Numbered from the stretch's first letter, positions 44,428 through 54,272 are shown. The stretch: 64,000 nt of DNA from Paenibacillus glycinis (GCF_009909185.1 NZ_JAAAMV010000003.1:62001-126000); one strand, 5' to 3'. Numbers and translations are program-made. The notes: generated from the letters alone by a model not told the origin.

Positions 44428-44867
44428 TTGCGTTCAGGTCGCGAGAGGGCATGCAGCATTCGCCCGCTTCTGGGCGATGGGTTGCGTTCACGTCGCGAGA
44501 CGGGCATGCAGCAATCGCCCGCTTCTGGGCGATTGGGTTGCGCTCACGTCGCGAGGGGGCATGCAGCATTCGCCCGTTTCTGGGCGACTGGGTTGCGCTC
44601 GCGTCGCGAGAGGGCATGCAGCATTCGCCCGCTTCTGGGCGACTGGGTTGCGCTCTCGCCGCGAGACGGGCATGCAGCATTCGCTGCTTCTGGGCGATGG
44701 GTTGCGTTCACGTCGCGAGACGGGCATGCAGCATTCGTCTGCTTCTGGGCGATGGGTTGCGTTCACGTCGCGAGACGGGCATGCAGTATTCGTCTGCTTC
44801 TAGGCGACTGGGTTGCGCTCACGTCGCGAGACGGCATGCAGTAATCGCCCGTTTCTGGGCGACTGGG
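44428..44867 (+). repeat. 55-bp tandem repeat array, eight units plus a partial ninth
   Basis: Units begin TTGCG at 44428, 44482, 44538, 44593, 44648, 44702, 44757, 44813 and 44868, spaced 54-56 bases. Each carries GTCGCGAGA, the palindrome GCATGC and a small hairpin CGCCC-GCTTCT-GGGCG, with scattered substitutions. Open frames run through in several phases because the unit lacks stops. I see no gene here. Confidence 0.95.
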
Positions 44868-44888
44868 TTGCGCTCGCGTCGCGGCTTC

Positions 44889-45324
44889 GCCGGACTACGA
44901 CTGCAGCATTCCCGGCTGCCTCAAACCGCCTGTCCTCATCCAGTTAAGCGCTCGCCCGTATGACCTCCATTAGATTAAAAGCCGCCCCTCACACCATTAC
45001 TCATGACGAAGGATGGCTTTTTGATTAAAAAGCGACTCGTCCGAGCAAGCTGGGGGTCTAAGCCATTAATTGATTGCATAGCGGCATCGTTCTTATGTGC
45101 AAATTGATGCATAAATACAGCAATTACGTATCTTACCGGTCTCTCAAAGCTAAATTCATGCAAAAATACAGTATTTTAAGCGAGTTCGTTCCTTCTGCTT
45201 TGCCAGATAGCTGATTTCCTGTATTTTCGCATCATTTCGCTGAAATAGACGATCGGGGAGAAGAAATCCTGCATTATGGCATCAATTTAATCATGCGAAT
45301 AGCTGATATTCCCGTTGATCCGGA
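44889..45324 (+). repeat. First copy of an imperfect direct duplication (about 0.44 kb)
   Basis: From GCCGGACTACGACTGCAGC to CGTTGATCCGGA this non-coding stretch is repeated about 490 bases on. It contains a terminator-like hairpin (44977-45022, AAAAGCC...GGCTTTTT) and four copies of an ATGCAxAAATACAG-like motif (45107, 45158, and inverted at 45219 and 45268). It is clearly richer in A+T than its surroundings. Confidence 0.9.
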
Positions 45325-45379
45325 AAATTGCGCTGCGTTCACTCCGCGAGACGGGCATGCAGCATTCGACCGCTTCTGA

Positions 45380-45813
45380 GCCGGACTACGACTGCAGCAT
45401 TTCCCGGCTGCCTCAAACCGCCTGTCCCTTCCAGTGAACGTCGCCCGTATGAACTCCATTAGACTTAAAAGCCGTCCCTCGCCATTTCTCATGACGAAGG
45501 ACGGCTTTTTGATTAAAGAGCGACTCGTCCGAGCAAGCTGGGGGGGCTAAGCCATTAATTGATTGCATAGCGGCATCGTTCTTATATGCAATTAATGCAT
45601 AAATACAGTAATAACGTATCTTAACGGGTTCTCAAAGCCAAATTCCTGCAAAAATACAGTATTTCACGCGAATTTGTTCCTTCTGCTTTGCCGGGTAGCT
45701 GATTTCCTGCATTTTTGCATCATTTTCGCTGAATTGGTCGATCGGGGAGAAGAAATCCTGCATTATGGCATCAATTTGATCATGCGAATAGCTGGTATTC
45801 ACCTTGATCCGGA
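45380..45813 (+). repeat. Second copy of the imperfect direct duplication
   Basis: It aligns along its length with 44889-45324 with scattered substitutions and short indels, including the hairpin (45469-45512) and the AAATACAG motif copies (45595, 45647, inverted about 45706 and 45756). A degenerate single 55-bp unit (about 45326-45379) separates the two copies. Confidence 0.9.
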
Positions 45814-46009
45814 GTTAATGCCAGCATGGTCATCGGGAAAGCCTGCGCACGTCCGTCCGCACACCTCTTCGCGTCAAGCGAGTTCACGGCTGATCTACCC
45901 GGACGCCCTAAACGCGTCCTCCGCTCCACGCATCCCCTTCACATCCGGCCCTCACGCCGATCCACCCCATCCCTAACCACATCCGACCCTCACGACTCTT
46001 CACCTCACG

Positions 46010-46545
46010 ACGTTCCACCTCACTCCTATTCCCGTTCGACCCTCACGCTGCTCCATCCCACGCCTATTCTCGTCTGACCATTACGACGCTCCACCTCACG
46101 CCTATCCGCGTCCGACCCTCACGCCGCTGCACGCCTCCTGCCGCTTTCCCTCATACCTATTCATATCCTACCTTCATGACGCTCCACCTCAAGACGTACC
46201 ACCGCATGCCTATTCTCGTCTGCCTCTCGCCGCTCTCCCTCACGCTTAATCGCATCTGACCTTCACGACGCTCTCCCTCACGCCTATTCATACCTGACTC
46301 TCGATGCTCCACCCACGCCTATTCCCGTTTGATCTTCACACCGCTCGATGCAAGCCTATTCACTTCTGAACTTCACAACGTCCCACCTACGCCTATTCAT
46401 ATCTGATCCTCACACCGCCCCACCCACGCCTATTCCCGTCCGGCCCTCACGACGCCCCATCCCACTCCTATTCCCGTCTAATCTTCACACAGTTCCACCC
46501 ACGCCTATCCACGTCCGACCCTCGCGCCGCTCCACACATCCCGCC
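46010..46545 (+). repeat. Degenerate 37-38-bp tandem repeat array, about 13 units
   Basis: CCTATT-type anchors recur at 46025, 46063, 46101, 46156, 46209, 46283, 46318, 46355, 46392, 46429, 46467 and 46504, mostly 35-38 bases apart. Each is followed by C(A/C)CGTCxGACCCTCACGxCG-like sequence. The plus strand is almost all pyrimidines and A. There are no spacers as in CRISPR, and no supported gene. The last 430 bases to 46973 hold no gene; only the permease ribosome binding site (CGGAGG) is clear. Confidence 0.85.
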
Positions 46546-46973
46546 GCTTCCAACGCCCCTGCCGATAACTCCGCAGCGCCCTCGCTTTCCCCTTCCTCAC
46601 GCCGCTGCGTTGGCCTTCACGCCGCTCTCCCCGCAAGCAATTGCCGCACCGCGTCCCTATGCATATAGACCTATGGAGCAGTTCCCGTCCAGCCGAGCGT
46701 TTCCGACGATCGCGAAGCCTAAGCAAGAAGTCCCGACGCGCCCGTTTCCGCTCTGTGCGACGGCCGCCTCTGCGGCGAACTTACTCGGCTGTCTCCCAAA
46801 ATCGGGCGAAAATGCCCGCCGGTACAACCTTTTTCTCGCATTCTCAGCAGTCAATCGCAAAAAACACAGTTTTCCGCAAATGAAGTGGAGGATTGCATAG
46901 TTGCCGCCACGGCTGCGTCGATGACATGATGGGGTCACGGACAACGGTCCAGTAATTCCCCGGAGGTAAAGGC

Positions 46974-47903
46974 ATGATCAAACAACGCAAGCCACGCTCG
47001 GAATGGTACTACCTGAAGAAGAACTCGGAGCTGCTGCTGCTGCTGCTGCCGGGCGCCCTGCTCGTCCTTGTATTCGCTTACCTGCCGATGTTCGGGGTCG
47101 TCCTCGCGTTCAAGGACTTCCGCTACGATATGGGGTTCTGGCACAGTCCTTGGGTCGGATTGGACAATTTCAAATTCTTCTTCGTCTCGGATAACGCCAC
47201 CTTGATTACGCGGAACACGGTCGCATACGGGCTGACGTACATGATTCTCACGACGCTCCTCGCTCTCCTGTTCGCCATTCTCATGAACGAAATGGGCAAA
47301 CGGTGGCTGCGCATCCATCAAACGGCGATGTTCATCCCCTACTGCCTCTCCTGGGTCGTCGTGAGCTATCTCGCCCTGGCCCTGCTCGACACGCAGAACG
47401 GCTACTTGAACAAAGTGCTCGAGACGCTCGGCCTGTCGACGCATATGTGGTACCTCGAATCGGCGCCATGGCCGTACATCCTGATCTCGGCTTATTTATG
47501 GAAGAACGTGGGCTTCTCCACGCTCGTCTACTTCGCGGGCATCATGGGCATCAACCAGGAGTACTACGAAGCCGCCAAGATCGACGGCACCTCCCGCTGG
47601 CAAATGGCGACCAAGATTACGCTGCCGCTGCTGTCCAACCTCATCACGGTGCTGCTGATTCTGAGCATCGGCCACATTTTCGTCGGCGATTTCGGACTGC
47701 ATTACTTTATCCCGAACGATGCGGGAATGACCTATTCGACGACCGACATCATCGACACCTACGTCTACCGGGCGCTCCGCGTAAACGGCGATATCGGCAT
47801 GTCGACCGCCATCGGGCTGTATCAATCCCTCGTCGGCCTCGTGCTCGTCGTCGCCGCCAATTACGTCGTTCGCAAGATCAATGACGAGAATTCGCTGTTC
47901 TAG
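46974..47903 (+). CDS. Sugar ABC transporter permease (LplB/YteP type)
   Basis: The 309-residue protein has six membrane segments and the binding-protein-dependent transport motif EYYEAAKIDGTSRWQMATKITLPLL (in parts) in the loop before the fifth segment. An N-terminal basic stretch precedes LLLLLPGALLVLVFAYLPMFG. This is the LplB/YteP branch, which imports oligosaccharides such as those from pectin or hemicellulose. CGGAGG precedes the ATG. The second permease follows 18 bases later, and the ATPase is, as usual in this group, encoded elsewhere. Confidence 0.93.
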   Translation: MIKQRKPRSEWYYLKKNSELLLLLLPGALLVLVFAYLPMFGVVLAFKDFRYDMGFWHSPWVGLDNFKFFFVSDNATLITRNTVAYGLTYMILTTLLALLFAILMNEMGKRWLRIHQTAMFIPYCLSWVVVSYLALALLDTQNGYLNKVLETLGLSTHMWYLESAPWPYILISAYLWKNVGFSTLVYFAGIMGINQEYYEAAKIDGTSRWQMATKITLPLLSNLITVLLILSIGHIFVGDFGLHYFIPNDAGMTYSTTDIIDTYVYRALRVNGDIGMSTAIGLYQSLVGLVLVVAANYVVRKINDENSLF

Positions 47904-47921
47904 AAAGGAGTCCGCCTTCCC

Positions 47922-48863
47922 ATGAATACATCGCAAGCCATCGCAGCCGAATCCGTCAAGATCAAGGCAACCGGCCAGCGCAAAGAACCGTTCTCCGTCG
48001 TCAACCTGTTGTCGCATATCTTGTTCATCGGCATCACGCTCGCCATGATCGTCCCGTTCGTGCTCGTCATCTCCATCTCGTTCACCGAGGAAACGTCGAT
48101 CATCGAGCACGGCTACCAGTTCATCCCGCTCGACTTTACCGCCAAGGCGTACCGGTACATCTTCGAAGCGCCGCTCGTGCTGATCCGCGCCTACGGCATC
48201 ACCATTATCACGACGGTCATCGGCACGATCCTGTCGCTGCTCGTGACGGCCATGCTGGGCTACGTCACCTCGCGCCGCGATTTTCGCTACCGGACGCCCG
48301 CGTCCTTCTTCGTCTTCTTCACGATGCTGTTCAACGGGGGACTCGTGCCCTCGTACATTCTGATCAAGCAGTACCTGCACTTGGACAATACGATCTGGTG
48401 CCTCATCCTGCCGGCGCTCGTCTCGCCGTTCTACATCATGGTCATGAAGGGCTTCCTGTCCAAAATGCCGTTCGAAATCATCGAATCCGCCAAAATCGAC
48501 GGCGCCCGGGAAATCCGCATCTTCTTCACGATCGTCCTGCCCCTGTCGACGCCGGCGCTGGCGACGCTCGGCCTGTTCCTTTCCTTCGGGTTCTGGAATT
48601 CCTGGTTTCCGGCCCTGCTCTATATCGATAACGAGAAGCTCATACCGATTCAGCTGCTCCTGGTGCGCATGATGCAGAAGCTGGAGTTTCTGACGAGCAA
48701 CAGCGACTTCATCAGCCAGTTCGGCGTCGACACGAGCAAATTCCCGACGCTGTCGGCCCGCATGGCCATGGCGATTCTCGCCGGTGGCCCGATGGTATGC
48801 ATCTTCCCGTTCTTCCAGAAGTACTTCGTCAAAGGCTTGACCGTCGGCTCGCTGAAGGGCTAG
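47922..48863 (+). CDS. Sugar ABC transporter permease (LplC/YtcP type)
   Basis: The 313-residue partner permease has six membrane segments, starting after a short cytoplasmic N-terminus (FSVVNLLSHILFIGITLAM). Its transport-motif loop is MPFEIIESAKIDGAREIRIFF. It is translationally close to the first permease, with AGAAAGGAG before its ATG. With the lipoprotein at 49000 it forms the importer. Confidence 0.93.
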   Translation: MNTSQAIAAESVKIKATGQRKEPFSVVNLLSHILFIGITLAMIVPFVLVISISFTEETSIIEHGYQFIPLDFTAKAYRYIFEAPLVLIRAYGITIITTVIGTILSLLVTAMLGYVTSRRDFRYRTPASFFVFFTMLFNGGLVPSYILIKQYLHLDNTIWCLILPALVSPFYIMVMKGFLSKMPFEIIESAKIDGAREIRIFFTIVLPLSTPALATLGLFLSFGFWNSWFPALLYIDNEKLIPIQLLLVRMMQKLEFLTSNSDFISQFGVDTSKFPTLSARMAMAILAGGPMVCIFPFFQKYFVKGLTVGSLKG

Positions 48864-48891
48864 CCAGCCGATTGCCGCTCCGTTTTCAGAA

Positions 48892-48953
48892 CTAATGCCG
48901 GCCGATAGGAATAAAGGGGGGTAACGTGGAAGTAGTGTTAAAGCCGGCATTAG
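48892..48953 (+). other. Long-loop RNA hairpin between permease and binding-protein genes
   Basis: CTAATGCCGGC and its perfect 11-base complement GCCGGCATTAG enclose a 40-base loop. There is no T-run, so this is more like an mRNA stabilising or processing structure than a terminator. Confidence 0.65.
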
Positions 48954-48999
48954 CGTTGAAATAGATAAACAACCAACCATATCCAAGGAGGTCCATCCC

Positions 49000-50571
49000 A
49001 TGAAAGTCTGGAAAATGTCCATGGCCCCGCTCGTGTTGGCCAGCCTCATGCTGATGCTTTTGGTAAGCGCTTGCGGAAGCAACAACGATAAAAACAACGC
49101 GCCGGCAGCCGACAATACGGCCAGCAACGCCAAAAACGATACGGCGGCCAACGCGCCGGACAATGCGGCGAACGACACGGCGACGACCGAGCCCGCGCCT
49201 GCGGCGGAACCGCCCGTCGAGCTCACGTATTACTACATCGTCTACGACATGCCTGCCGACCAGCAGGAAGTCGAAGACGCGATCAACGCGTACATCCAGC
49301 CGAAAATCAATGCCACGATCAAGCTGAAGCCGGTGCTCGAAGCAGGCTATAAAGATAAAATCAACACGATGCTCGCCGCCAACGAAAGCTTCGACCTGCT
49401 CTGGACGTCCAACTGGGGCGGCGGCGATTACGACAACAAAGTCGCCAAAGGCGCGCTCCTTCCGATCGACGACCTGCTGGACAAAACGCCGGATCTGAAA
49501 GCCGCGATCCCGCAAGTCGCATGGGACGACACCAAGGTTGACGGCAAGATCTACGGCGTGCCGAACATGCAGATCGCGGCCAAAGCCGAAGGCTTCGCCA
49601 TCCAGAAGCGTTTCATCGACAAATACAACATCGACGTGAACAGCATCAAAACGCAAATGGACATCGAGCCCGTCCTGAAAACGATCCATGACAACGAGCC
49701 CGACATCATTCCGATCGCAACGACGAGCAACATGTTCGACTTCGGCCGCCAATACGGCTATGCCGCTCAAGGCTACAAGCTCGGCGACCCGAACTTCAAG
49801 ATCATCGATACAACCGACAAACCCGAATACAAGACGTTCCTGGACAACATGCGCAGATGGTACACGTCGGGCTACATCTACAAGGATGCCGCCACGATGA
49901 AGGACGATCAGCTCGTCGCCCTGCTCAACACGGGCAAAGTCGCCGTCGAATGGAACACGACGATGAAGCCGGGCGGAGAAGTCGACGACAAGAAGCGCTT
50001 CGGCAATAACGACGTCGTTTACGTCCGCGTATCCGAACCCGAATTCACAGGCGTCCGCGCGACGATGAACTCCATCAGCCGCACGTCCAAGAACCCCGAG
50101 AAGGCGCTGGAATTCCTGCAGCTGACCTCCACGGACCCTGCCCTCTTCAACCTGATCACGTTCGGCATCAAAGACAAGCACTACACGATGGTCGGCGACA
50201 ACACGATCAAGATCAACCAGGATGCCGGTTACAAAGGCGATCAAGGCTGGGTGTTCGGCAACGTCCTGATCGGCTACCTGAAGGAAGGCCAGGCGCCGGA
50301 TACGTGGGAACGCACGAAGCAGCTGAACGAAACGGCCAAACGGCCGGAAGTGAACGGCTTCAACTTCAACACCGAGCCGTACAAAACGGAATCCGTCAAC
50401 ATCGCGGCCGTGAGCGAGCAGTACGGCAAAGCGCTGAACAGCGGCGCCGTCGACCCCGCGAAGGTGCTGCCGAAATACCAAGACGCGCTCAAGAAAGCGG
50501 GCGTCGGGAAGCAAACGGAAGAAATGCAAAAGCAGCTCGACGAATGGCTCAAAGCGAACGGCAAGAAATAA
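49000..50571 (+). CDS. Sugar ABC transporter substrate-binding lipoprotein (LipO/YtcQ type)
   Basis: The 523-residue protein has a lipoprotein signal peptide ending in LLVSACGSNND (lipobox Cys near residue 25) and a disordered Ala/Asn/Asp linker. A large two-lobed solute-binding domain follows (ELTYYYIVYDMPADQQEVED; TSKNPEKALEFLQLTSTDP). The ancestral DUF3502-type region near the C-terminus (LNSGAVDPAKVLPKYQDALKKAG, in parts) is typical of LipO-family binding proteins. AAGGAGG precedes the ATG. It belongs with the two upstream permeases and ends before the terminator 50591-50615. Confidence 0.93.
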   Translation: MKVWKMSMAPLVLASLMLMLLVSACGSNNDKNNAPAADNTASNAKNDTAANAPDNAANDTATTEPAPAAEPPVELTYYYIVYDMPADQQEVEDAINAYIQPKINATIKLKPVLEAGYKDKINTMLAANESFDLLWTSNWGGGDYDNKVAKGALLPIDDLLDKTPDLKAAIPQVAWDDTKVDGKIYGVPNMQIAAKAEGFAIQKRFIDKYNIDVNSIKTQMDIEPVLKTIHDNEPDIIPIATTSNMFDFGRQYGYAAQGYKLGDPNFKIIDTTDKPEYKTFLDNMRRWYTSGYIYKDAATMKDDQLVALLNTGKVAVEWNTTMKPGGEVDDKKRFGNNDVVYVRVSEPEFTGVRATMNSISRTSKNPEKALEFLQLTSTDPALFNLITFGIKDKHYTMVGDNTIKINQDAGYKGDQGWVFGNVLIGYLKEGQAPDTWERTKQLNETAKRPEVNGFNFNTEPYKTESVNIAAVSEQYGKALNSGAVDPAKVLPKYQDALKKAGVGKQTEEMQKQLDEWLKANGKK

Positions 50572-50590
50572 GTCCAGCCGCAGGGCAAAA

Positions 50591-50615
50591 GGCGCCGGAA
50601 ACGGCGTCTTTTTTT
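50591..50615 (+). terminator. Terminator after the binding-protein gene
   Basis: GGCGCCG pairs with CGGCGTC (one G-U) around GAAA, followed by seven T. Confidence 0.85.
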
Positions 50616-50699
50616 GCCAGCAAGGGACGATATCCGTCGTCCCTCCGGCATTGAACGGACAACGGAAGAAATTCCAATTGCAAACGGAGGAATATCCCC

Positions 50700-53299
50700 A
50701 TGACAGACAAGCTTGCCAACTGCAAAACGATTACGGAAACCGCGCCCCGAAGCCGCGTCTGCTTCGACAAGGATTGGCATTTTCGCTTGGGCGATCTCCC
50801 GATCCGTTACGCGGTCAAAGCCGGCATGACCGGCGGCTTGACCGATTGCGGGACCCGCGAGGACGGCGAATGGCTCGACATCGCCTTCGTCGACCGCGAT
50901 TCCGGCGCTGCCGACCCGGCGGCCGCCGAATGGCGGCAGTTGAACCTGCCCCACGACTGGGGCGTCGAAGGCCAATACGCGAACGATCCCGGTCTCGGCT
51001 CGCGGGACGGCAGCCACGGTTATCTGCCCGTCGGAATCGGCTTTTACCGCAAACGATTCGCCGTGCCTACGGAAGATCTCGGCAAACGGATCTCGCTGCA
51101 ATTCGACGGCGTCACGGGCCGGGCCGAGCTGTGGTTGAACGGCCATCTCGTCGGCGAGCACTTCGGCGGCGCCTCCTCGTTCGGCTACGACATCGGGGAT
51201 TTGTCCGTTACGGCTCCGAAGGCGACAACGTCGTGCTCGTCAAGGTCGACGCGACCGTCCTGGAAGGCTGGTGGTACGAGGGCTGCGGAATCTACCGCCA
51301 TGTCTGGCTGCGAAGCACCGATCCGCTTCATGTCGCGGATCACGGCACGTACGTGACGACGCCGGATATCGCCGCGGACGGCAGTAATGCCGTCGTTGCC
51401 GTTGCCGCGAACGTGCGCAACGAGTCGGACCGCGCGCGGAGGTTCCGCGTACGGACTTCGTTGCACCCGAAGGCCGGCGGCGATGCGCTGGCCGCAACCT
51501 TGTCGGAGACGGTCGCGCTCTCGCCTTATTCCGCCACGGAAATAAACCAGCGGTTGACGCTCGCGTTCCCCGCGCTGTGGACGCCGGAGCAGCCGAATCT
51601 GTACCTGGCGGTAAGCGCGGTCGAGGAGATTCTCGACCGCGAGGAGGGCCGTTCGGCAACGAAGCCGGACGCCGCATCCGCCGATCCTGCCGCGATGGCA
51701 GCCGAACGGAGCGACGCATCCGAGGATGCCGACGAACGGCGCGACCGCTCGTTCGAGCCGGGAGATGCCGAATCGCATGAAGGCGTTCGGCTGGCCGACC
51801 GGTACGAGACCGTGTTCGGCGTCCGCAGCATCGCCTTCGCGGCGGAACGGGGCTTTCTGCTGAACGGCAAACCCTATCCCATCCGCGGAACGAGCAACCA
51901 CCAGGATTTCGCCGGGGTCGGCGTGGCGCTTCCGGATGCCCTGATCGCCTACAAGCTCAAGCTGTTGAAGGAAATGGGCTGCAATGCCTACCGCAGCGCC
52001 CATCATCCGCCGACGCCGGAGCTGCTGGCGCTGTGCGACGAGCTGGGGCTGCTCGTCATGAACGAGAACCGCAAGCTCGACAGCACGCCGCGCGGCTTGG
52101 ACCATCTGCGGCGCATGATCCTGCGCGACCGCAATCATCCTTGCATCATCCTCTGGAGCCTGGAGAACGAAGAGGTGCTGGAAGGCACCGCGACGGGCAG
52201 CCGCATCCTGAAGCGGATGGCGGGCGAAGCGAGGCGGCTCGACCCCGCCCGTCCGACGTCGGCGGCCATGAACCACGGCTGGCATGAAGGCGACTATGCG
52301 GACCAGGTTGACGTCGTCGGCTATAATTACGGCCATCGGGGCTCCGCCGCGGACGGCCGACGCCGCTTTCCCCGCCGCGCGCAGATCGGCAGCGAATCGG
52401 CCAGCTATACGACGACCCGGGGCGAATACGCCGACGACCCCGCCTCCGGCTACGCGTCCGCCTACGGAACGAGCATCCCGTCCTGGGGCTGCTCCCCCGC
52501 CGTCAGCTGGCAGGCCGTGCTCGACGACCCGTCCCTGACGGGCGTGTTCCTGTGGACGGGATTCGATTATCGCGGCGAACCTACGCCGTACGAATGGCCG
52601 TGCATCAATTCCCATTTCGGCATCATGGATACGTGCGGGTTTCCGAAGGACGTCTATTACGAGGTGCAGGCGATGTGGACGCCGGAGCCGCTCGTGCACG
52701 TCATGCCCCATTGGAACTGGGCCGGGCGCGAAGGGGAAGAGATCGAGATTTGGACGTACGGCAACTGCGACTCGGTGGAGCTTTGGCTGAACGGCAGGCT
52801 GCTGGGCGAACAAGCGCGCGAAGGGCTGTCGCCGATCAAATGGGCCGTTCCCTACGAGCGCGGGACGCTGCGGGCCATCGGCAAAAACGGCGGCGTCCGG
52901 GCCGCGAGCGCCGAACGCGCGACCGCGGGAGCCGCGAGCCGCATCGTCCTCGAAGCGGACCGGACGCGCCTGGGCGGCGACGGCACCGATGTCGCCGTCC
53001 TCCGCGTATCCGTCGTCGATGCGGAAGGACGCATCGTGCCGACCGCGGATTCCTTGATTCGATTCGAATTGTCCGGCCCCGCATCCGTCCTCGGAGTAGG
53101 CAACGGCAACCCGAGCAGCCACGAGCCCGACAAGGCCGACCGCAGGCGGGCGTTCAACGGCCGCTGCCTCGCGCTGATTCAACCGTCCGAGCTGCATGGC
53201 GAATCATCCGCGACCATTCGGGTTAAAGCGATATCGTCCGGTCTGGTTCCGGCGGAGTTGATACTTACGGCAGCCGCTGCCGCAGGCGCGCGCAGCTGA
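50700..53299 (+). pseudogene. GH2-family glycoside hydrolase disrupted by a frameshift
   Basis: From the ATG at 50700 (AACGGAGG upstream) one frame encodes the GH2 sugar-binding domain through SFGYDIGDL near 51203. It then loses similarity and stops at 51356. From about 51206 a different frame continues exactly where the fold should, with RYGSEGDNVVLVKVDATVLEGWWYEGCG. It then gives the Ig-like domain, the (beta/alpha)8 barrel (NAYRSAHHPPTPELLALCDELG, quoted in part; acid/base Glu in ILWSLENEEVLEG) and C-terminal beta domains to 53299. A single missing base near 51203-51206 (for example TTGGTCC reduced to TTGTCC) would restore one 866-residue beta-galactosidase/glucuronidase-like enzyme. This is either a real inactivating mutation or a sequence error. 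Context suggests it hydrolysed the sugar brought in by the upstream importer. Confidence 0.8.
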
Positions 53300-53518
53300 A
53301 GCGCGGCCGGCTAACGCGTTCGCGGCTTGTTTGCCTCCACGACAAAGCATGGAGCGCGATTCTGCCGTAAGCGGGAGGCATGATCCGCAGCAAAGCACGG
53401 TTCGGCTGTCGCGGCGCCGACGCGCGGAACTCGATTCCGCCGCGGACGGCAGCGCGACATGCAATGCCGAACGGGCACGAGTAACGATCGGCCGTCCCGA
53501 ATCGCTTCGGAACCAACG

Positions 53519-53565
53519 AAAAAGGGCCCTCCTCCGCCTATTCAGGCGCGGGAAGAGCCCTTTTT
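53519..53565. terminator. Bidirectional terminator ending the sulfonate-type operon and the GH2 gene
   Basis: AAAAAGGGC and GCCCTTTTT form the outer stem, with CCTCCTCCGCC-rich inner pairing. T-runs lie on both sides. Nothing else is recognisable in 53300-53627. Confidence 0.75.
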
Positions 53566-53627
53566 CAAGTCTAGCATCGATGCGCATGATTTTTGCCCGC
53601 TGCGAACGATCGGTTTGACGCGATCGA

Positions 53628-54272
53628 TCACCCCTTCACGGGAATCGGCAGCAGCGATTCGCGGAGCGGCCGGCGGCCGTTCGGGACCTCGCGCTCGCGG
53701 AAGCTCTCGTGAAGCGCGTCCGCGTCGCCGCGATACCCGAGCGCGATGACCGCGTGCAGGGCGATCCGCTCCGGCGTCTCCAGCGCCTCGCGCGCTTTGT
53801 CCGCGTCGAAGCCGCCGACGGCGCGGGTCGACAAGCCGAGCAGATTGGCCTGCAGCGCAAGAATGCCCCAAGCCGCGCCGGCGTCGAAGGCATGCGCCCC
53901 GCTCGGCTCGCCGTTATCCCGCAGCTTGTCGGAGGCCAGCAGCAGCAGCACGGGCGCATGGTCGGTCCACAGCCGGTTGTTCGGCTTGATGAACGAGCGG
54001 AATACCTCGTGCTCGGCTTCCGTGCGCGCCACGTAAAAGCGCCACGGCTGCGCGTTGCTCGAGGAAGGCGCCCAGCGGGCGGCCTCCAGCACCGTATGCA
54101 GCGTATCTTCCGCGACCGGCCGATCCGCATACGAACGCGGGGACCAGCGGTTCAGGACCAGCGGATGAACGGGATAGTCGGGCGTGCGATTCGCCGCGAT
54201 CTTGGGGCGGTACGAGGCGGCGGCGCGAAGCGCGGCCTCGGTGTCGAATGCTTCAAAGGTTGGCGTTGTCAT
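53628..54272 (-). CDS. Nitroreductase-family FMN oxidoreductase
   Basis: The 214-residue protein has the nitroreductase fold: NRWSPRSYADRPVAEDTLHTVLEAARWAPSSSNAQPWRFYVA (in parts) is the FMN-binding N-terminal block, followed by FDAGAAWGILALQANLLGLSTRAVGGFD and a C-terminal ALGYRGDADALHE. It uses NAD(P)H to reduce nitro, quinone or flavin substrates. GGAGAGGGG precedes the ATG. It is the last gene of the eight-gene minus-strand operon, 30 bases after the hydrolase gene. A flavin-reductase or substrate-specific reductase role in that pathway is inferred. Confidence 0.85.
   Translation of the reverse strand: MTTPTFEAFDTEAALRAAASYRPKIAANRTPDYPVHPLVLNRWSPRSYADRPVAEDTLHTVLEAARWAPSSSNAQPWRFYVARTEAEHEVFRSFIKPNNRLWTDHAPVLLLLASDKLRDNGEPSGAHAFDAGAAWGILALQANLLGLSTRAVGGFDADKAREALETPERIALHAVIALGYRGDADALHESFREREVPNGRRPLRESLLPIPVKG

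Noticed and set aside
44369-44963. Several open frames through the 55-bp repeats encoding repetitive peptides
   Set aside because: Frames in multiple phases and on both strands are open only because the unit lacks stops; no ribosome binding site or consistent codon pattern.
46010-46545. CRISPR-like array
   Set aside because: There are no unique spacers between the units, period is only 37-38 bases, units are degenerate and no cas gene is near.
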